A DNA stretch of 64,000 nt from Pisolithus tinctorius (lineage: Eukaryota > Basidiomycota > Agaricomycetes > Boletales > Pisolithaceae): NCBI GenBank assembly GCA_024663395.1, contig JANFAH010000043.1, forward strand, positions 522,759 through 586,758, given 5' to 3'. The position numbers and the translations under genes were made by a program. This document shows positions 48,301 through 58,600 of the stretch, in pieces; the stretch's first letter is position 1, and every line of letters begins with the position of its first letter. The notes beneath the pieces were generated by a model. It saw nothing but the letters and a program-made list of their open reading frames with translations, was not told the DNA's origin and did not search any database.

Positions 48301-48542
48301 ACCCACAATTCAAGAAGGCAGAGAAGGGGAACAAGGACTGCAAGTTTGCAGACGTGGTGGCACCTGCAGCATATGGGATCTATCAGAACGAGGAGTTACG
48401 AAGGGAAGCAGAGAAAAAGTTTGGGGAAAGCTGGGGAGAGGGTGGAGTGTATGTGAAGTGGTTGATGGGGCGACCAAGGCAAGGACATCACAGCAACTTG
48501 ATTGACCTGATGATGTGGTATCACGAGCACTCACAGACATGA
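42389..48542 (+). CDS. Telomere-linked RecQ-type helicase with OrsD-like zinc fingers
   Basis: About 1,800 residues in a dozen exons. Exon 1 (42389-42649) encodes C2H2-like fingers (YSCVTCGEVLPTKKDFNSHI; CRPFKFANNLRAHIKR-like). Exons 2-6 are micro-exons (see separate entry). The exon from about 43642 carries FLTCQVCEMALRAGEVKSHL and MACSHCDFLSRSTEHLRKHH, the paired fingers of OrsD (DUF3505). The exon 44558-46483 is the central region found with OrsD in fungal helicases (RGTELTAMTYRNTQTRPTRN; LPIMHFGLTINSWRHIQ). The helicase part has VLGTGAGKSMLAI (Walker A), LIFDEAHIPL (DEAH), LLSATLP and QGQGRAGRDG (motif VI). A cysteine-rich tail follows (CSVCLEE, CSLCRVLRE, CYMCHVP). Intron 44498-44557 and intron 46484-46577 are clear. 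The motifs are intact. Telomere-linked helicase genes are multicopy at fungal chromosome ends; a role in telomere recombination is proposed in other fungi. Here transcription points toward the telomere, 15 kb away. Confidence 0.9.
42701..43204 (+). repeat. Tandem micro-exon/intron array in the helicase gene
   Basis: Exons 42701-42730, 42789-42842, 42905-42979, 43043-43108 and 43172-43204 (30, 54, 75, 66 and 33 bases) are all phase 0. Exons 3-5 encode variants of HDDISEGDSSDEGKAGGPS. The introns between them (58, 62, 63 and 63 bases) all begin GTAAGTGGCT and each contains one ACCGGT-centred palindrome about 20-25 bases after the donor. Whole exon-intron units were therefore duplicated together with the palindrome. 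Confidence 0.85.
42755..43152. repeat. Palindrome family 1, four intronic copies
   Basis: Copies at 42755-42776, 42864-42885, 43002-43023 and 43131-43152, core TAAGCAACCGGTTGCTTA, flanked by AA and TT. Each is inside one of the duplicated introns 2-5 of the helicase gene. Two differ by symmetric or near-symmetric changes (CGACCGGT, ACCGGTCG). Confidence 0.9.
43456..43476. repeat. Palindrome family 1 in intron 43434-43500
   Basis: Variant starting AATAGGCAACCGGTTGC, inside a 67-base intron (GTGAGT...CCAG) whose flanks do not resemble those of the duplicated introns. Confidence 0.85.
44521..44542. repeat. Palindrome family 1 in intron 44498-44557
   Basis: Variant AATAGGCAACCGGTCGCTTA in a 60-base intron whose removal restores the frame (TKN-GISNTPFHKH). 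Confidence 0.85.
46230..46251. repeat. Palindrome family 1, possibly within an exon
   Basis: A perfect copy lies in an uninterrupted frame, where it would encode NKQPVAY after a proline-rich run. A following CCAG could be an acceptor, but only a weak donor (GTGGCC at 46138) would fit the frame. Confidence 0.8.
46545..46565. repeat. Palindrome family 1 in intron 46484-46577
   Basis: Variant AATAAGCGACCGGTCGCCTA in the 94-base intron that separates the central region from the helicase domain. Confidence 0.85.
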
Positions 48543-49694
48543 ATAGAAGAGCAGGAATTTATACATGTGACAGTGACAGGGACTGGGAAAAACAAGCGAC
48601 CGGTTGCTTATCCGGAACAGCAGTGGAACTGCTACTAGCAAGGTCAAAGCAGAAAAAGGAAAGACAGACCAGTGACCAAGGACAAGCACTAACTGGCAAT
48701 GACTGACTACCGACTGATGACTGGTAAGAAACATGGACAGACTACAGATGGCAAGTATGAGTATAGAAAATAAGGGACCGGTTGCTTATCTGGACTGGTG
48801 AAAGAGATGATACTGGCAAGTGACAAGTGACCACTACCGACCACTACAGTACTGACTACAAACACCAAGTGCCTGACGAAGGAAATGCAACTACCAACTA
48901 CTGACTGCATGACAAGAAAACAAGCGACCGGTTGCCTATTTGGATGAAAGATGACTAGTGAGTTGATCAGTGAAAAAGGGGACTATCACAGGATGTAGTA
49001 GTGACCATGGACCTACTGACTACCAACTGACTGGAACATGACTAGCCAAAAACAAGCAACCGGTTGCCTATCTGGACTAGACAGACAGACACCACTACTG
49101 AATGACTGGTGAGCAGCAACTACTAAGTACCGATGGCTACACCACTGACCACTGGAAAGCAACTACTGACTACAAGGGACCAGGGGTTGACTGATGAATA
49201 CAAGTGAGGAAAATAGGCGACTGGTTGCTTATCTGAACTACCAACTACTGACTAGTGACTACTAACTGGCGACTAAGGACAACAAATGACCAAAAGTCGA
49301 TGGATGAGACAACTGGGATGAAAAAAAGCAAGTGAACAGACATGAGAATGGCAGTAAATAACTGGCAAATGGACCCCCCATAACTGACTACCAAGTGAAA
49401 ACTGGTAAGTGAGATGGAAAGACCACCCAAGGGCAAGGGTTGAAGGCTGAACTGGCAAGTATGAGGATAGAAAATAAGCAACCGGTCACTTATCTGGACT
49501 GGTGGAACAGATGATACTGGTGAATGACAAGTGACTACTACTGACTACTGACTGGTGACTAGTGATGACAGAATAGCGACTGGATGACAAGAAAATAAGC
49601 GACCGGTTGCTTATTTGGACTACCGACTACCAACACATGAGACATGACAAGCGACTAGTGACTAGGGAAAGTAATGGTGAGTCAACTGGGATGA
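48543..49694. repeat. Helicase downstream flank with seven palindromes
   Basis: Degenerate ACTACTGACTACCAACTGG-type sequence is punctuated by family 1 palindromes at 48591, 48769, 48919, 49050, 49210, 49472 and 49593, usually followed by TGGACT. The segments 48919-49090 and 49660-49694 recur near the telomere (61951-62130 and 62170-62207). No coding series was found. Confidence 0.8.
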
Positions 49695-50582
49695 TACTAG
49701 GGGTTTTTTGTAATGGTGGTTCGGGTTAAAGCAAGGTTGGGGTGAGAAATCTCTGATTTTAAGGGAATATTTCTATAATGTGAGCCATAAAAAGCAGAGT
49801 GTTAGGTGGGAGAGAGGGGCAACACACATGTCTGATGAAGCCTAAGTTGGTGATGAAAGGAAAGAAATGATGAGCATCCACCGAAACAACTGTAACATTG
49901 AACATGCATAATGGTATGTGGATAGAGAATGTGGATAAACATGGATGGTGCTACTGATAATGTACATGATATTGTAGATATTGTGTAATGACGCAAATGT
50001 TGAAGTATAGTGTTTGCGTGATACAGACGAGTTTGTATGGATCTAAAATGAATGGCAATGTATAGTGATATGATGGATGATAATGCGCAAATGTTGAACC
50101 TCAATATTTGCGTGATTGATAGTGAATCGATGATACGACATGACCTGAAATACAGTGTATGATGTGAACTATATATAGAGTGTCTGGACCATTGATGTAA
50201 TGTGAAGAGTATGTATTTAATTAAACAGCGGAACAACACGTGACATTTAGGTTCCGATCATAAGATGTGAATGAGGACGAAGAATGAATATATGTGATCA
50301 CGCAGTTTAAATTAAATGGAGGAGTATTGAAACTTAAACGCTGACAACACAAGTAGGTACAGGATGGACACAGGTACGATAGTTTTCTGAATGAGGTGAA
50401 TTGATTCAGCAGGCCGACTCGATGGCATCTAATCTAGGATATCTGCAATGATAGATGGACATGATTGACGAAATGAGGTGGATAAGGGGAGGTAAGATAT
50501 GTCACAGATGGAAGAGATAAAGCATCGACTGACCTGTTTTATCTCACACTGATACCAGGACGACGACCGTGCTTGAGACGAT
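49695..50582. other. Upstream region of the ParB-like gene
   Basis: Unique sequence begins at 49695, immediately after similarity to the telomere-side copy ends. Two family 2 palindromes lie at 49991-50019 and 50085-50114, 95 bases apart. No gene is recognised before the ATG at 50583. Confidence 0.55.
49991..50114. repeat. Palindrome family 2, two upstream copies
   Basis: Copy 1 has arms ACGCAAA and TTTGCGT around a weak centre. Copy 2 has GCAAATGTTGA and TCAATATTTGC arms around a 3-base loop with one mismatch. Both lie about 500-600 bases before the ParB-like gene. Confidence 0.75.
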
Positions 50583-53500
50583 ATGCCACCTAAGAAGTCA
50601 GCGCAAGGTCGTAGCAGGAAGGATGGGCAGGAAGGGGTGGGGAAGGTGAGTGTCGAATGTCTGAGTGGAAGTAAGATACTCACGAGATGAGGCTGATGCA
50701 CAGAAGACGACGCTCGGGGAGAGTCTCCTTGTCGGAGGTGGAGGGAGATCACAGAAGGCGACACTTGACGATAAGGCGCAAGCTCACCAAGAACTTGAGA
50801 AGGGGGCGAAGCGAGCGATCGTTGGGATTGCGAGGTTTGATTTGATCGAGAACATGGATCGACTTACATTTGGGATCTGGAATTCGCGACAGGTCGTTCA
50901 GACACAGGTAACGAACCTTACGAATTCGTTTTTGCAGAACGGATTGGATCGATTCAACGCGGCACACACGATACCGCTGGTGATCGACAAGCGATGGATA
51001 AAGAAGGATTCGTATACGACTGGAAACCCTATGGACCTCGACATTGAACAGATACCGCTGCTTGAAATCGATGAGACCCTTGCCACGAAAAATTGGAACA
51101 TCCCTGCTGCTGGGGGTCAGCACCGTACGCGTGCGCTGAAAGCCTGGCATGAGAAGAAGAAGATGAGATTGCATGAGCTGGAGTTGTTGATCAACCGGTT
51201 GAAGAAGCAGGATACGGAGGAGGCGACCGAGGCAGACATCATGGAACTCAACGATTATCTCAAGGAGGTCGACGTTGTCAAGGGTCTACTGGGATATGGA
51301 GGTCAGTGGTTGGTTACGATATACAGCAAAGGTGAGTGTCTATGATCTCTCTGTCTCGATGGGTGCAATCCCGCACATGTTGAGAATCCAGATCTGCGTG
51401 TTTATGCAAAGATCTACTAGTGACATGCCCGATGTCATTGGATCATATGCATATCTACGCAGATCCAAGTGCTCAACATCTGCGTGGATATCGACACGCG
51501 ATCTTCTATCCACCACCCACGAACCCACAAGCTGACTATCAGCGCAAATGTTGGCACCCAACGTTTGCGCATTGTGTTCTATTATATGAATACTGATGGA
51601 TCATACAGGTGATATTGATGAAAAACTGGGACTGTTCATCTCGCAAAACGAACGCAAGCACACATACGTCGAAGCACCAGCAGAGGGCCTCATCCAGCGT
51701 TTCAAAGAGGCCCTCGTATTGGGTCACAAGTGGTACGACATCCCTCGCGCAGGAGTCAATGCTGGTCCCGTCGGAAAACAGACGGAACTCCTATCCCAAG
51801 ATTATGCATTCAAGTTGATGTCGTTCATGAACTCGGCGTCTACCCATTACATACATTCCCCAATATTCGACCTCAACAAACTGCATGCGATGATGATGAG
51901 CCCGGGAGGCGGGGTAAGTGCAATGTCATCGACGTACAGACCATGCTGACTATACTACATCGATAGATCATCGCTTATGTGATGTCCGCCCTCGAAGAGA
52001 AGCTCGCTCTATGTTTCAACACCGTCGAATTCACCATGGCCGAATTCAAAGATCTCAACAAGAAGGCAAGCAAGCGCGATGCGTCTGTTGAGAAAGATCA
52101 GGCCCGTGACCGTCTCCGGTCAATACTCGACACCTTGAAGCGGGCCTCGCCTCTGTGCCAGGCGATCGTTCCAAAAGTCCGGGACGTCATCGACGCGGTC
52201 TTCGCAGGCCATCTGGTCGCCGACTCCGAGACTTCGGGTCATCTCTGTCAAGCACTTTCGTTCGTATACCAGTCCGCATTCGATCGATATCGCCATGCTC
52301 TTGTCGTCACGCTCGAGGAGGAGATCACGCAGATGAACGAGGACATTTCAGTATATGAGGACGACGTAAAGCAGGCGATCCAGACATCCCCAGCAAAGAT
52401 AAGTCTGATGCTCAGTGAATGGTGTTCTGACGAACCATTCTACCTCTTCCCCCTCCCATCGTATCGTCTCATCGAGGCGATGAACAAGCACCTTCTCAGG
52501 ATCAACGGTGCATTGCTGGAAGTATGTCGTCCAATCGTATCCATGTCAGCATCTAACCATGCACACAGTACGCATCATGGTGGTCGCCATTCATCCACCA
52601 CGACAAGTTCCATCCACGCGACTGGTCGCCTGGATCTGCAAGCGCAGACATGGTCAGGGCGGTGTTGGCGCACAGGTCGCTGAAGATGGATGGGCGCGTG
52701 TCAGCCGTCAACGAGGTCCGTCTCACAACATGCTATTCATGTTCGGTCGTATTCATTCTGTGACAGATCGTCGCCATGATATTCTCACAATATGCAACGT
52801 TCTTGCAGATGGAAGAGTCTCTCGCACACAAAGGGCCCATCCGCCATCAGCTAACTCAGACGAAATTACTCTCCGTATTTGGTCAACTCAAGCAGGACGA
52901 TGACGAGGACTCGAATCCAAAGGGAAAAGGAAAGGCAAAGGCAAGGGTGCAGGACGACGAGGGAGATGATGATGGAGGACAGGAGGACATGCCAGTTGGA
53001 GATGATCGCGATGATGACGACGCTTCTGGTGGAGACATGTCTGAGGCATGCGATCGAGGTGAGCAGGAGAATGCTGACATGAATATCACGAGAGAACAGC
53101 GGGTGGAAAGGAGAGCTCGTGCGAAGGAGCAGGCAGCTGCCCACCGTCAACTCCTTGCGAAGGAGGCCGAGACCGCCATCATGTATCTCAATGCCGTGGA
53201 GAAGCCTCCGAAGATCGCTCCAAAGGATTTTGGCGTCCCCACTGACCGTCTGTCCAAACTCCCCTCCCATGTACCAAAGAATATATTTCGTGGCCAGGAA
53301 TTCGTCGTACATCATACCTACGAGTGGGCCAACCAGCTCCCCAACTCCAAGAAACGATTCATGCGGCAACTCGCATGCCTTGCCATCTACGAACATGCCA
53401 TCGTCCACCTATATCGTCCTCAGCTTCTGTGTGACATTCCTTCAGGCGCACTCCTGTTACGACGGATGACGGAGGACTGTGTCGACGAGTACCTCATCTC

Positions 53501-55080
53501 CCCCGGTGCATCTCAGCTGCGCCAGAGTCGCCTCACTGTTTCTCTTGCCAAATCCACTACCTCACGCCCACCTGTCCCTCGCCTCGTTTGGCCCGATGGT
53601 CTCTCCATCGACTGCGATGGTCTCACGTTGCCAGAGTTCTCCGTCGAACATCAGCTTGACAAGATTCGTGTCAAAGAATTGAAGAAGCGGCAGGAGACCG
53701 AACTCCAACGCATCATCGATACCATCCAGAACATGTCGATTTCGTGGCAAGATCTCACTGGAAACGTGAAGGTACGCAAACATCCCAAACTCAACCCGGA
53801 CGTGTCGAAGGCGATGTTGGGTCTGGTACAGGTGTGTCTATCAATCTATTCATGCTTCATACGCAGTCCTGACCTATATTCATCAAGTGCCTCGATCGCA
53901 ATGCACTAGAGCAGAGACAACAACGATGTGCCAATGTGGGACAGGATCTCAGCGATGTGACGACTCGACTCCGATTCTCATTTCGTGATGGCACGACCCA
54001 CTCCGGCACCTCCGACTCGAACCCACAACCAAGAGACATCGCATCCGTCATATGCACTCAAGCATCGCAACAGATCGAGCTGGAGAAGTTGATGGATTCG
54101 TTTCACCGCAATCGCAAAGGGCCCGTTGCTGATCTTGATTGCATGGATGTTGAAGGTGAGTGGTTGTCCATCGACATTTACTACCCATCACGCTCATTAC
54201 ACCCATGTAGAAACTCATGACGACAATATGTCTGGACACGGTATGAACAATGCTTGTGATGTGACGGATCCTAAGCACGATGGCAAGTGTTCAAACACCG
54301 GAGAATCAGAGGCGAATGACGATACGGGTGAAGGTGAGTCCCCGGTTCCCCACTTGTCCATATCGCGCAAACGTTGGTCACCCACGTTTGCGCGTTCTGC
54401 GTCAACTACACCACGTATTGGAAGTCGGAATTGCATGAGAACCCCAGGCTACGTGGTGTTACACCATCCATTTTCACGCATTCATCGAATGTCTGCGTTT
54501 GCGTCTTTTATTGCTTCTCTCATACTATGGCACTATCGTGGTTAGGCTATGATCACCCATTCCTTTCCCTAACCCATTGATCATTCTGACGCATATCTCA
54601 TCAGATTCCTCAGATTCTTGTCCATCTGACACTCGGCCATCGGCACAGCAGACAATGCCTGTCGACGATTCCCCATTCCCCCTCTCCATCATCGACGGCG
54701 TCAGGCAGGTCACCGTCACATCGATGCATTCCTCTTCTGCCCAGATATCCAACTCAAGGTCTGTGCATCCATTCCACTCATCATCCTCCCTCACCCCCTC
54801 TCAGCGACGACGACGTCGCCTCCAAATCAAAGGGCAAGAAACGTTCCAGATCCGACGCCGCTCTCAATTCGTCCCCAGAGTCACATCGCACCCGTCGGTC
54901 CCATCCATCCATCTCCGTCTTCACAGTCTCACCACACTCATCCACACAGGTGCATCCGCTCGATCAAAATCCTTCGCTCAATCCAGAAAGGCTCGTGCCA
55001 ATCCTTCCTCCTCCAAGACTCCTGCATCACCGAAATCATTGCTCCCCGTCGACGAAGGTCTCGCAGACAGCTTGATGTGA
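50583..55080 (+). CDS. Large protein with ParB/DGQHR-like domain
   Basis: ATG 50583 opens MPPKKSAQGRSRKDGQEGV. The first large domain reads LTFGIWNSRQVVQTQVTNL, RFNAAHTIPLVIDKRW, NIPAAGGQHRTRALKAWHEK and GQWLVTIYSKG. The order (arginine segment, L..S....G, IPLVI, GGQHRTRAL, then a beta strand) is the layout of ParB-N/DndB DGQHR folds. Later exons (51609-51914, 51967-52520, about 52569-52713, 52770-53830, 53888-54154, 54211-54333 and 54605 on) encode helical domains of unknown family, an acidic low-complexity stretch (KGKGKAKARVQDDEGDDDGG) and a basic end (KSKGKKRSRS). Total is about 1,150-1,200 residues. Introns 51332-51608 and 54334-54604 are 277 and 271 bases long, far above the local norm, and each contains a family 2 palindrome. 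The final exon joins (54780-55080) are uncertain. Function is unknown; DNA binding or partition-like activity is inference only. Confidence 0.7.
51542..51570. repeat. Palindrome family 2 in intron 51332-51608
   Basis: Arms GCGCAAATGTTGG and CCAACGTTTGCGC around CAC, 13-base arms with one mismatch, near the 3' end of a 277-base intron. Confidence 0.85.
54364..54394. repeat. Palindrome family 2 in intron 54334-54604
   Basis: Arms CGCGCAAACGT and ACGTTTGCGCG are perfect, separated by 9 bases, near the 5' end of a 271-base intron. Confidence 0.85.
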
Positions 55081-55697
55081 TGTCAGATTGTCATATCTTC
55101 TTACTACTTTCGTCTATCATGTTCTCCGCACGTCACATGTATCCGTACATGTCTCTAATCAATTACATGTTGTCATCTCGCCTCTCCCGCTTGAGTCCAT
55201 CCGTCCCATCAATCCTTTCTTCTACATCCTTCCTTGCTCTCCGCCATCTCCCTCACAACTCAATTCTCCCCTGTTCGTCCACTCCTTCCACTCCCTCACC
55301 TTCATTTCACCATCACAGCACCATGCCCTATATCCATATCCCCCTTGTCCCATGACATCCGGTACGTTCGTCTTCCCTCTCCACTTCATTCTAACTCTTC
55401 CTCTCCCCTCCACACTATCATCATCTCCACATCCTTCCCTTCTCTCCAATCCAATCCTCCCCCTTCCAATAGTCTTCCCCTTCCTCTCGCCTCTGCCTCT
55501 CAAGGCCCAGGCCCTGTCTGCCCTGCTCGCATCCCACCCCCACCCCTGCCCAATTCAGTCCACGCCTCGCCCTAGCTCCCCCGCTTAGCCCTCCATTCAT
55601 TCATTCCTACCCGCTCCCTTTTATTCCTCTTCCCCCTCCTCAGTATCCAATCCCTCCCCCACTCCTCACCGTCCCTCATCCAATTCCTCATCCATCA
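55081..55697. other. Pyrimidine-rich spacer between the two block genes
   Basis: About 600 bases dominated by C and T. The long open frames in it are a product of composition, without domains. Confidence 0.55.
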
Positions 55698-58600
55698 ATG
55701 TCTCATCATTCTCTCGACACCTCTGATCACGATCCGTACGTTCTCCTCTTCCCCATCCTCCTTCTCTCACCCTTGCCCCCTCTTTCATCTTTCTCAGCGA
55801 TTTCATTCCCGTCGATCTCCACGACCCCATCTTCCTCCCTGACGACTTGCTCCCCATCGCACCCTTCGACGTCACAGACGTCCCAGACCAGCTCCTCGAT
55901 CACAACGCTCATGACCAACGCGACGTCCATGTCGCTCTATACCAGCATGACCTCGCCAGTTCTGCCGCCCATCTTGCTCGCTTCCAGGCCTCCAAGGTAC
56001 ACCGTGTCTCCCTAGCAGACCTTGCTCACCTCTATGAACATGGCCATCACAACGCCGCCATCCGCATCCTCCGCCATAGGTCCAGGTTGGTCGTCGACGA
56101 TCACTTCCTCGTCGACGTCCACCATCCCGACGTCTGCCCCTTCGTCGACGGTCACTATCTCGACTTCTCCCTTTTCCTCGGCGCTCGCTGTGGCTTGGAC
56201 GTCGCCGTCGCAAACCTCCCTGCAGATCACAATTGGCGCGTCTCCCTCGATCTCACCCTTCCAAACAAACTCTGGCCAAAAGGTAGGAACATGTCCCTCC
56301 CTTTCGATCATGCAGGCCGTCTCCTCTACATCGGCAATCGCCTCGACGAACAGCTCTGGATCGCGATGGTCCCCCTCTCCTTCTTTCAACCTGATCATCC
56401 AGAAAACTCCCCTTCAAACTATCCCATCCTCCAACATTCTCCTACCTCCGCCCTTCTTCCAGATCATGCCCTCATGATCACCATGTTCCTCGCTTATCTC
56501 CTCGCTGGCCTCAGGATTCGTGACGTCCACTGCAACGACCCTTACCCATCCCCCATCTCAATCCATTCTGTCCGCACCGCCACCAACATCAGGTACCTTC
56601 CCCTCATCCTTCCCCTCCTCCTTCTCCCTTCCTCACTCTCCTCCTTCCTCCTCCTCTTCTTAGACATCGAGATGGCGATCGCCATCGCCGCATCGACCTC
56701 ACCTTGCGTGACGTCTCTCAAATTAACGACCTCTTTGCAGACAAGTGGTCCCGCTGGGTTCGCAATGCCCCTCCTACCTGGAAGATCTCCGGTTTCCTCA
56801 CCCAGAACGCTCCCGTCGGCATCACCCTCCGTTACGGTCAAAACCAGCCAATCCTCCTCGCTCAAGCCGCTCAAGCCGAAGCCACAAATTGGCAACACGA
56901 TCGAAACTACCTTCACCTCCGCCAGATCCGCTTTTCCTTGGCCACTCAGATCGGGTATGCATGCCCTCCTTCCACCCTTTCTCCTCTCATCCTCATCCCA
57001 TGTCCTCATCATTCCCCAGCTTCTGGCAGGTCGACCAATGGAGAGATCGTGATCCCATCGACCTCCATCGCAGGCATGGCGATCTATATGACAACACCCT
57101 CGATCACCCTACCCGTCGCATCGTCGACCTTCACCATCTCCCCATCTTGGATCATGCTGGTCACGAGATCCCCGTATATGACCTGGACGGTTACCGCATC
57201 TATCGAAGACTCCCTACCCACCATGTCGTCTGTGGTGCTCTTCTCGACCTCACTCACGTACACGAACTCTTCACAGACGTCGATCCAGATCCTCTCCACC
57301 GCGACAAGTCTGGATTCACCGTATATCCCCTCGCATTCACCAAGACTCTTGGAAACCTCCAGTCTCATCGTCTCCCAACTCCATTTCACCATCGCCTCCA
57401 TCTCATCAACCGTCAAATTCGCCCTCTACTCCCCGATCATGCTGCCTCCGATGATGATGAAGACGATGACCATGACCATCTTCGCCATGGCTCCGACCCT
57501 CTCCGTGCAACTGGCTGTCAGGTATACAACGTACTCTCTCACAGGTTCCGAGACCAGAAGCGCTTCCACTCCGTTCAGGTCGGCAAGATCACCGCCGCCA
57601 TGACCGGCAGCGCTGCAACCTCCTTCACCGGTCGCTCTCGCTGGGTCAGCGCATCTGACTTCTGCAATCGTGCTCTCCCCCATCAAGACTTCGTCGACAA
57701 GGTCGATGGCGACGATCAACCTCAGACCCTTCGCTTCGAGAACACCTATGTATTGGACGTCTCCAGGCTCGACGTCGCCCACCGCAGCGGACGGTCAGTC
57801 CATCCCGCTTCCCCTCTTTCTCTGTCTCTGTCCCTGACGTTACTCCCTATCAGATATGTCTACAACCACATCGTAACCCCTCTTCTCAGGGCATGGGCCC
57901 ATCCATCCGTCATCCAGCCCATCCGCGACACTGTCGTAGCCTTCCGACCGAACGTATGTCCATAGTCATTTGTCATTTCATCCTCTCATTCTCACCATGC
58001 CCCTCGCCTCCACAGATCATTCCTTTCCTCTTCATATGGGCAACCTATCCCATCACCTCTCTTCAGGATCGGATGTGGCGTATGTACCGTGCACTCGCTG
58101 ACAATCCAAACCTTGACGACAAGCAAATGGACCCTTCCTTCGTGGAGATGATGTCCATGCTCGAACGCATCCTCAACTATGCACATACAGGAAGTGCACA
58201 AGTCCTCATACGCGGTCTCATGGATCGTGTGTGGCTCTCCCTCGGTGTCATCCACGATGGTCTCCCTGCCATTTCATCCTCCTTCATCTCGTATGGTTCG
58301 CTCACTGCAGATTCCGTTGCCATCCGAAGCGAGGATTGGCCGGTCGATAGAGCGACACGTCGACCCATGACATCCTCCCGTCGAGTCCAACAATTGACAT
58401 ATGGAGAGGATCACTATGAGGTATGTCGTCTCCATCTATTCAGCGTCGGTCCCATCATGTGTCTTAAAACACATGCTTTATCGCACCCGCCAATATGCGC
58501 AAATGCACACACTCAACGTTTGCGTCGCCGTTCCCTGTTTGTCCACAAAGACCATGTCATTTTGGTCGATGTGCAATACACACGCATCCTTGACAGTCAC

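Noticed and set aside
48591..49614. Regularly spaced palindromic repeats resembling a CRISPR array
   Set aside because: Spacing ranges from about 120 to 260 bases, the intervening sequence is itself related low-complexity DNA, the host is a eukaryote and no cas genes exist.
51190..51205. AACCGGTT resembling the family 1 palindrome core
   Set aside because: It is coding sequence (INRLKK) and lacks the TAAGC arms; chance match.
55088..55588. Long overlapping open frames in all plus frames
   Set aside because: C/T-rich composition removes stops; the translations are Pro/Ser/Leu low-complexity without domains.
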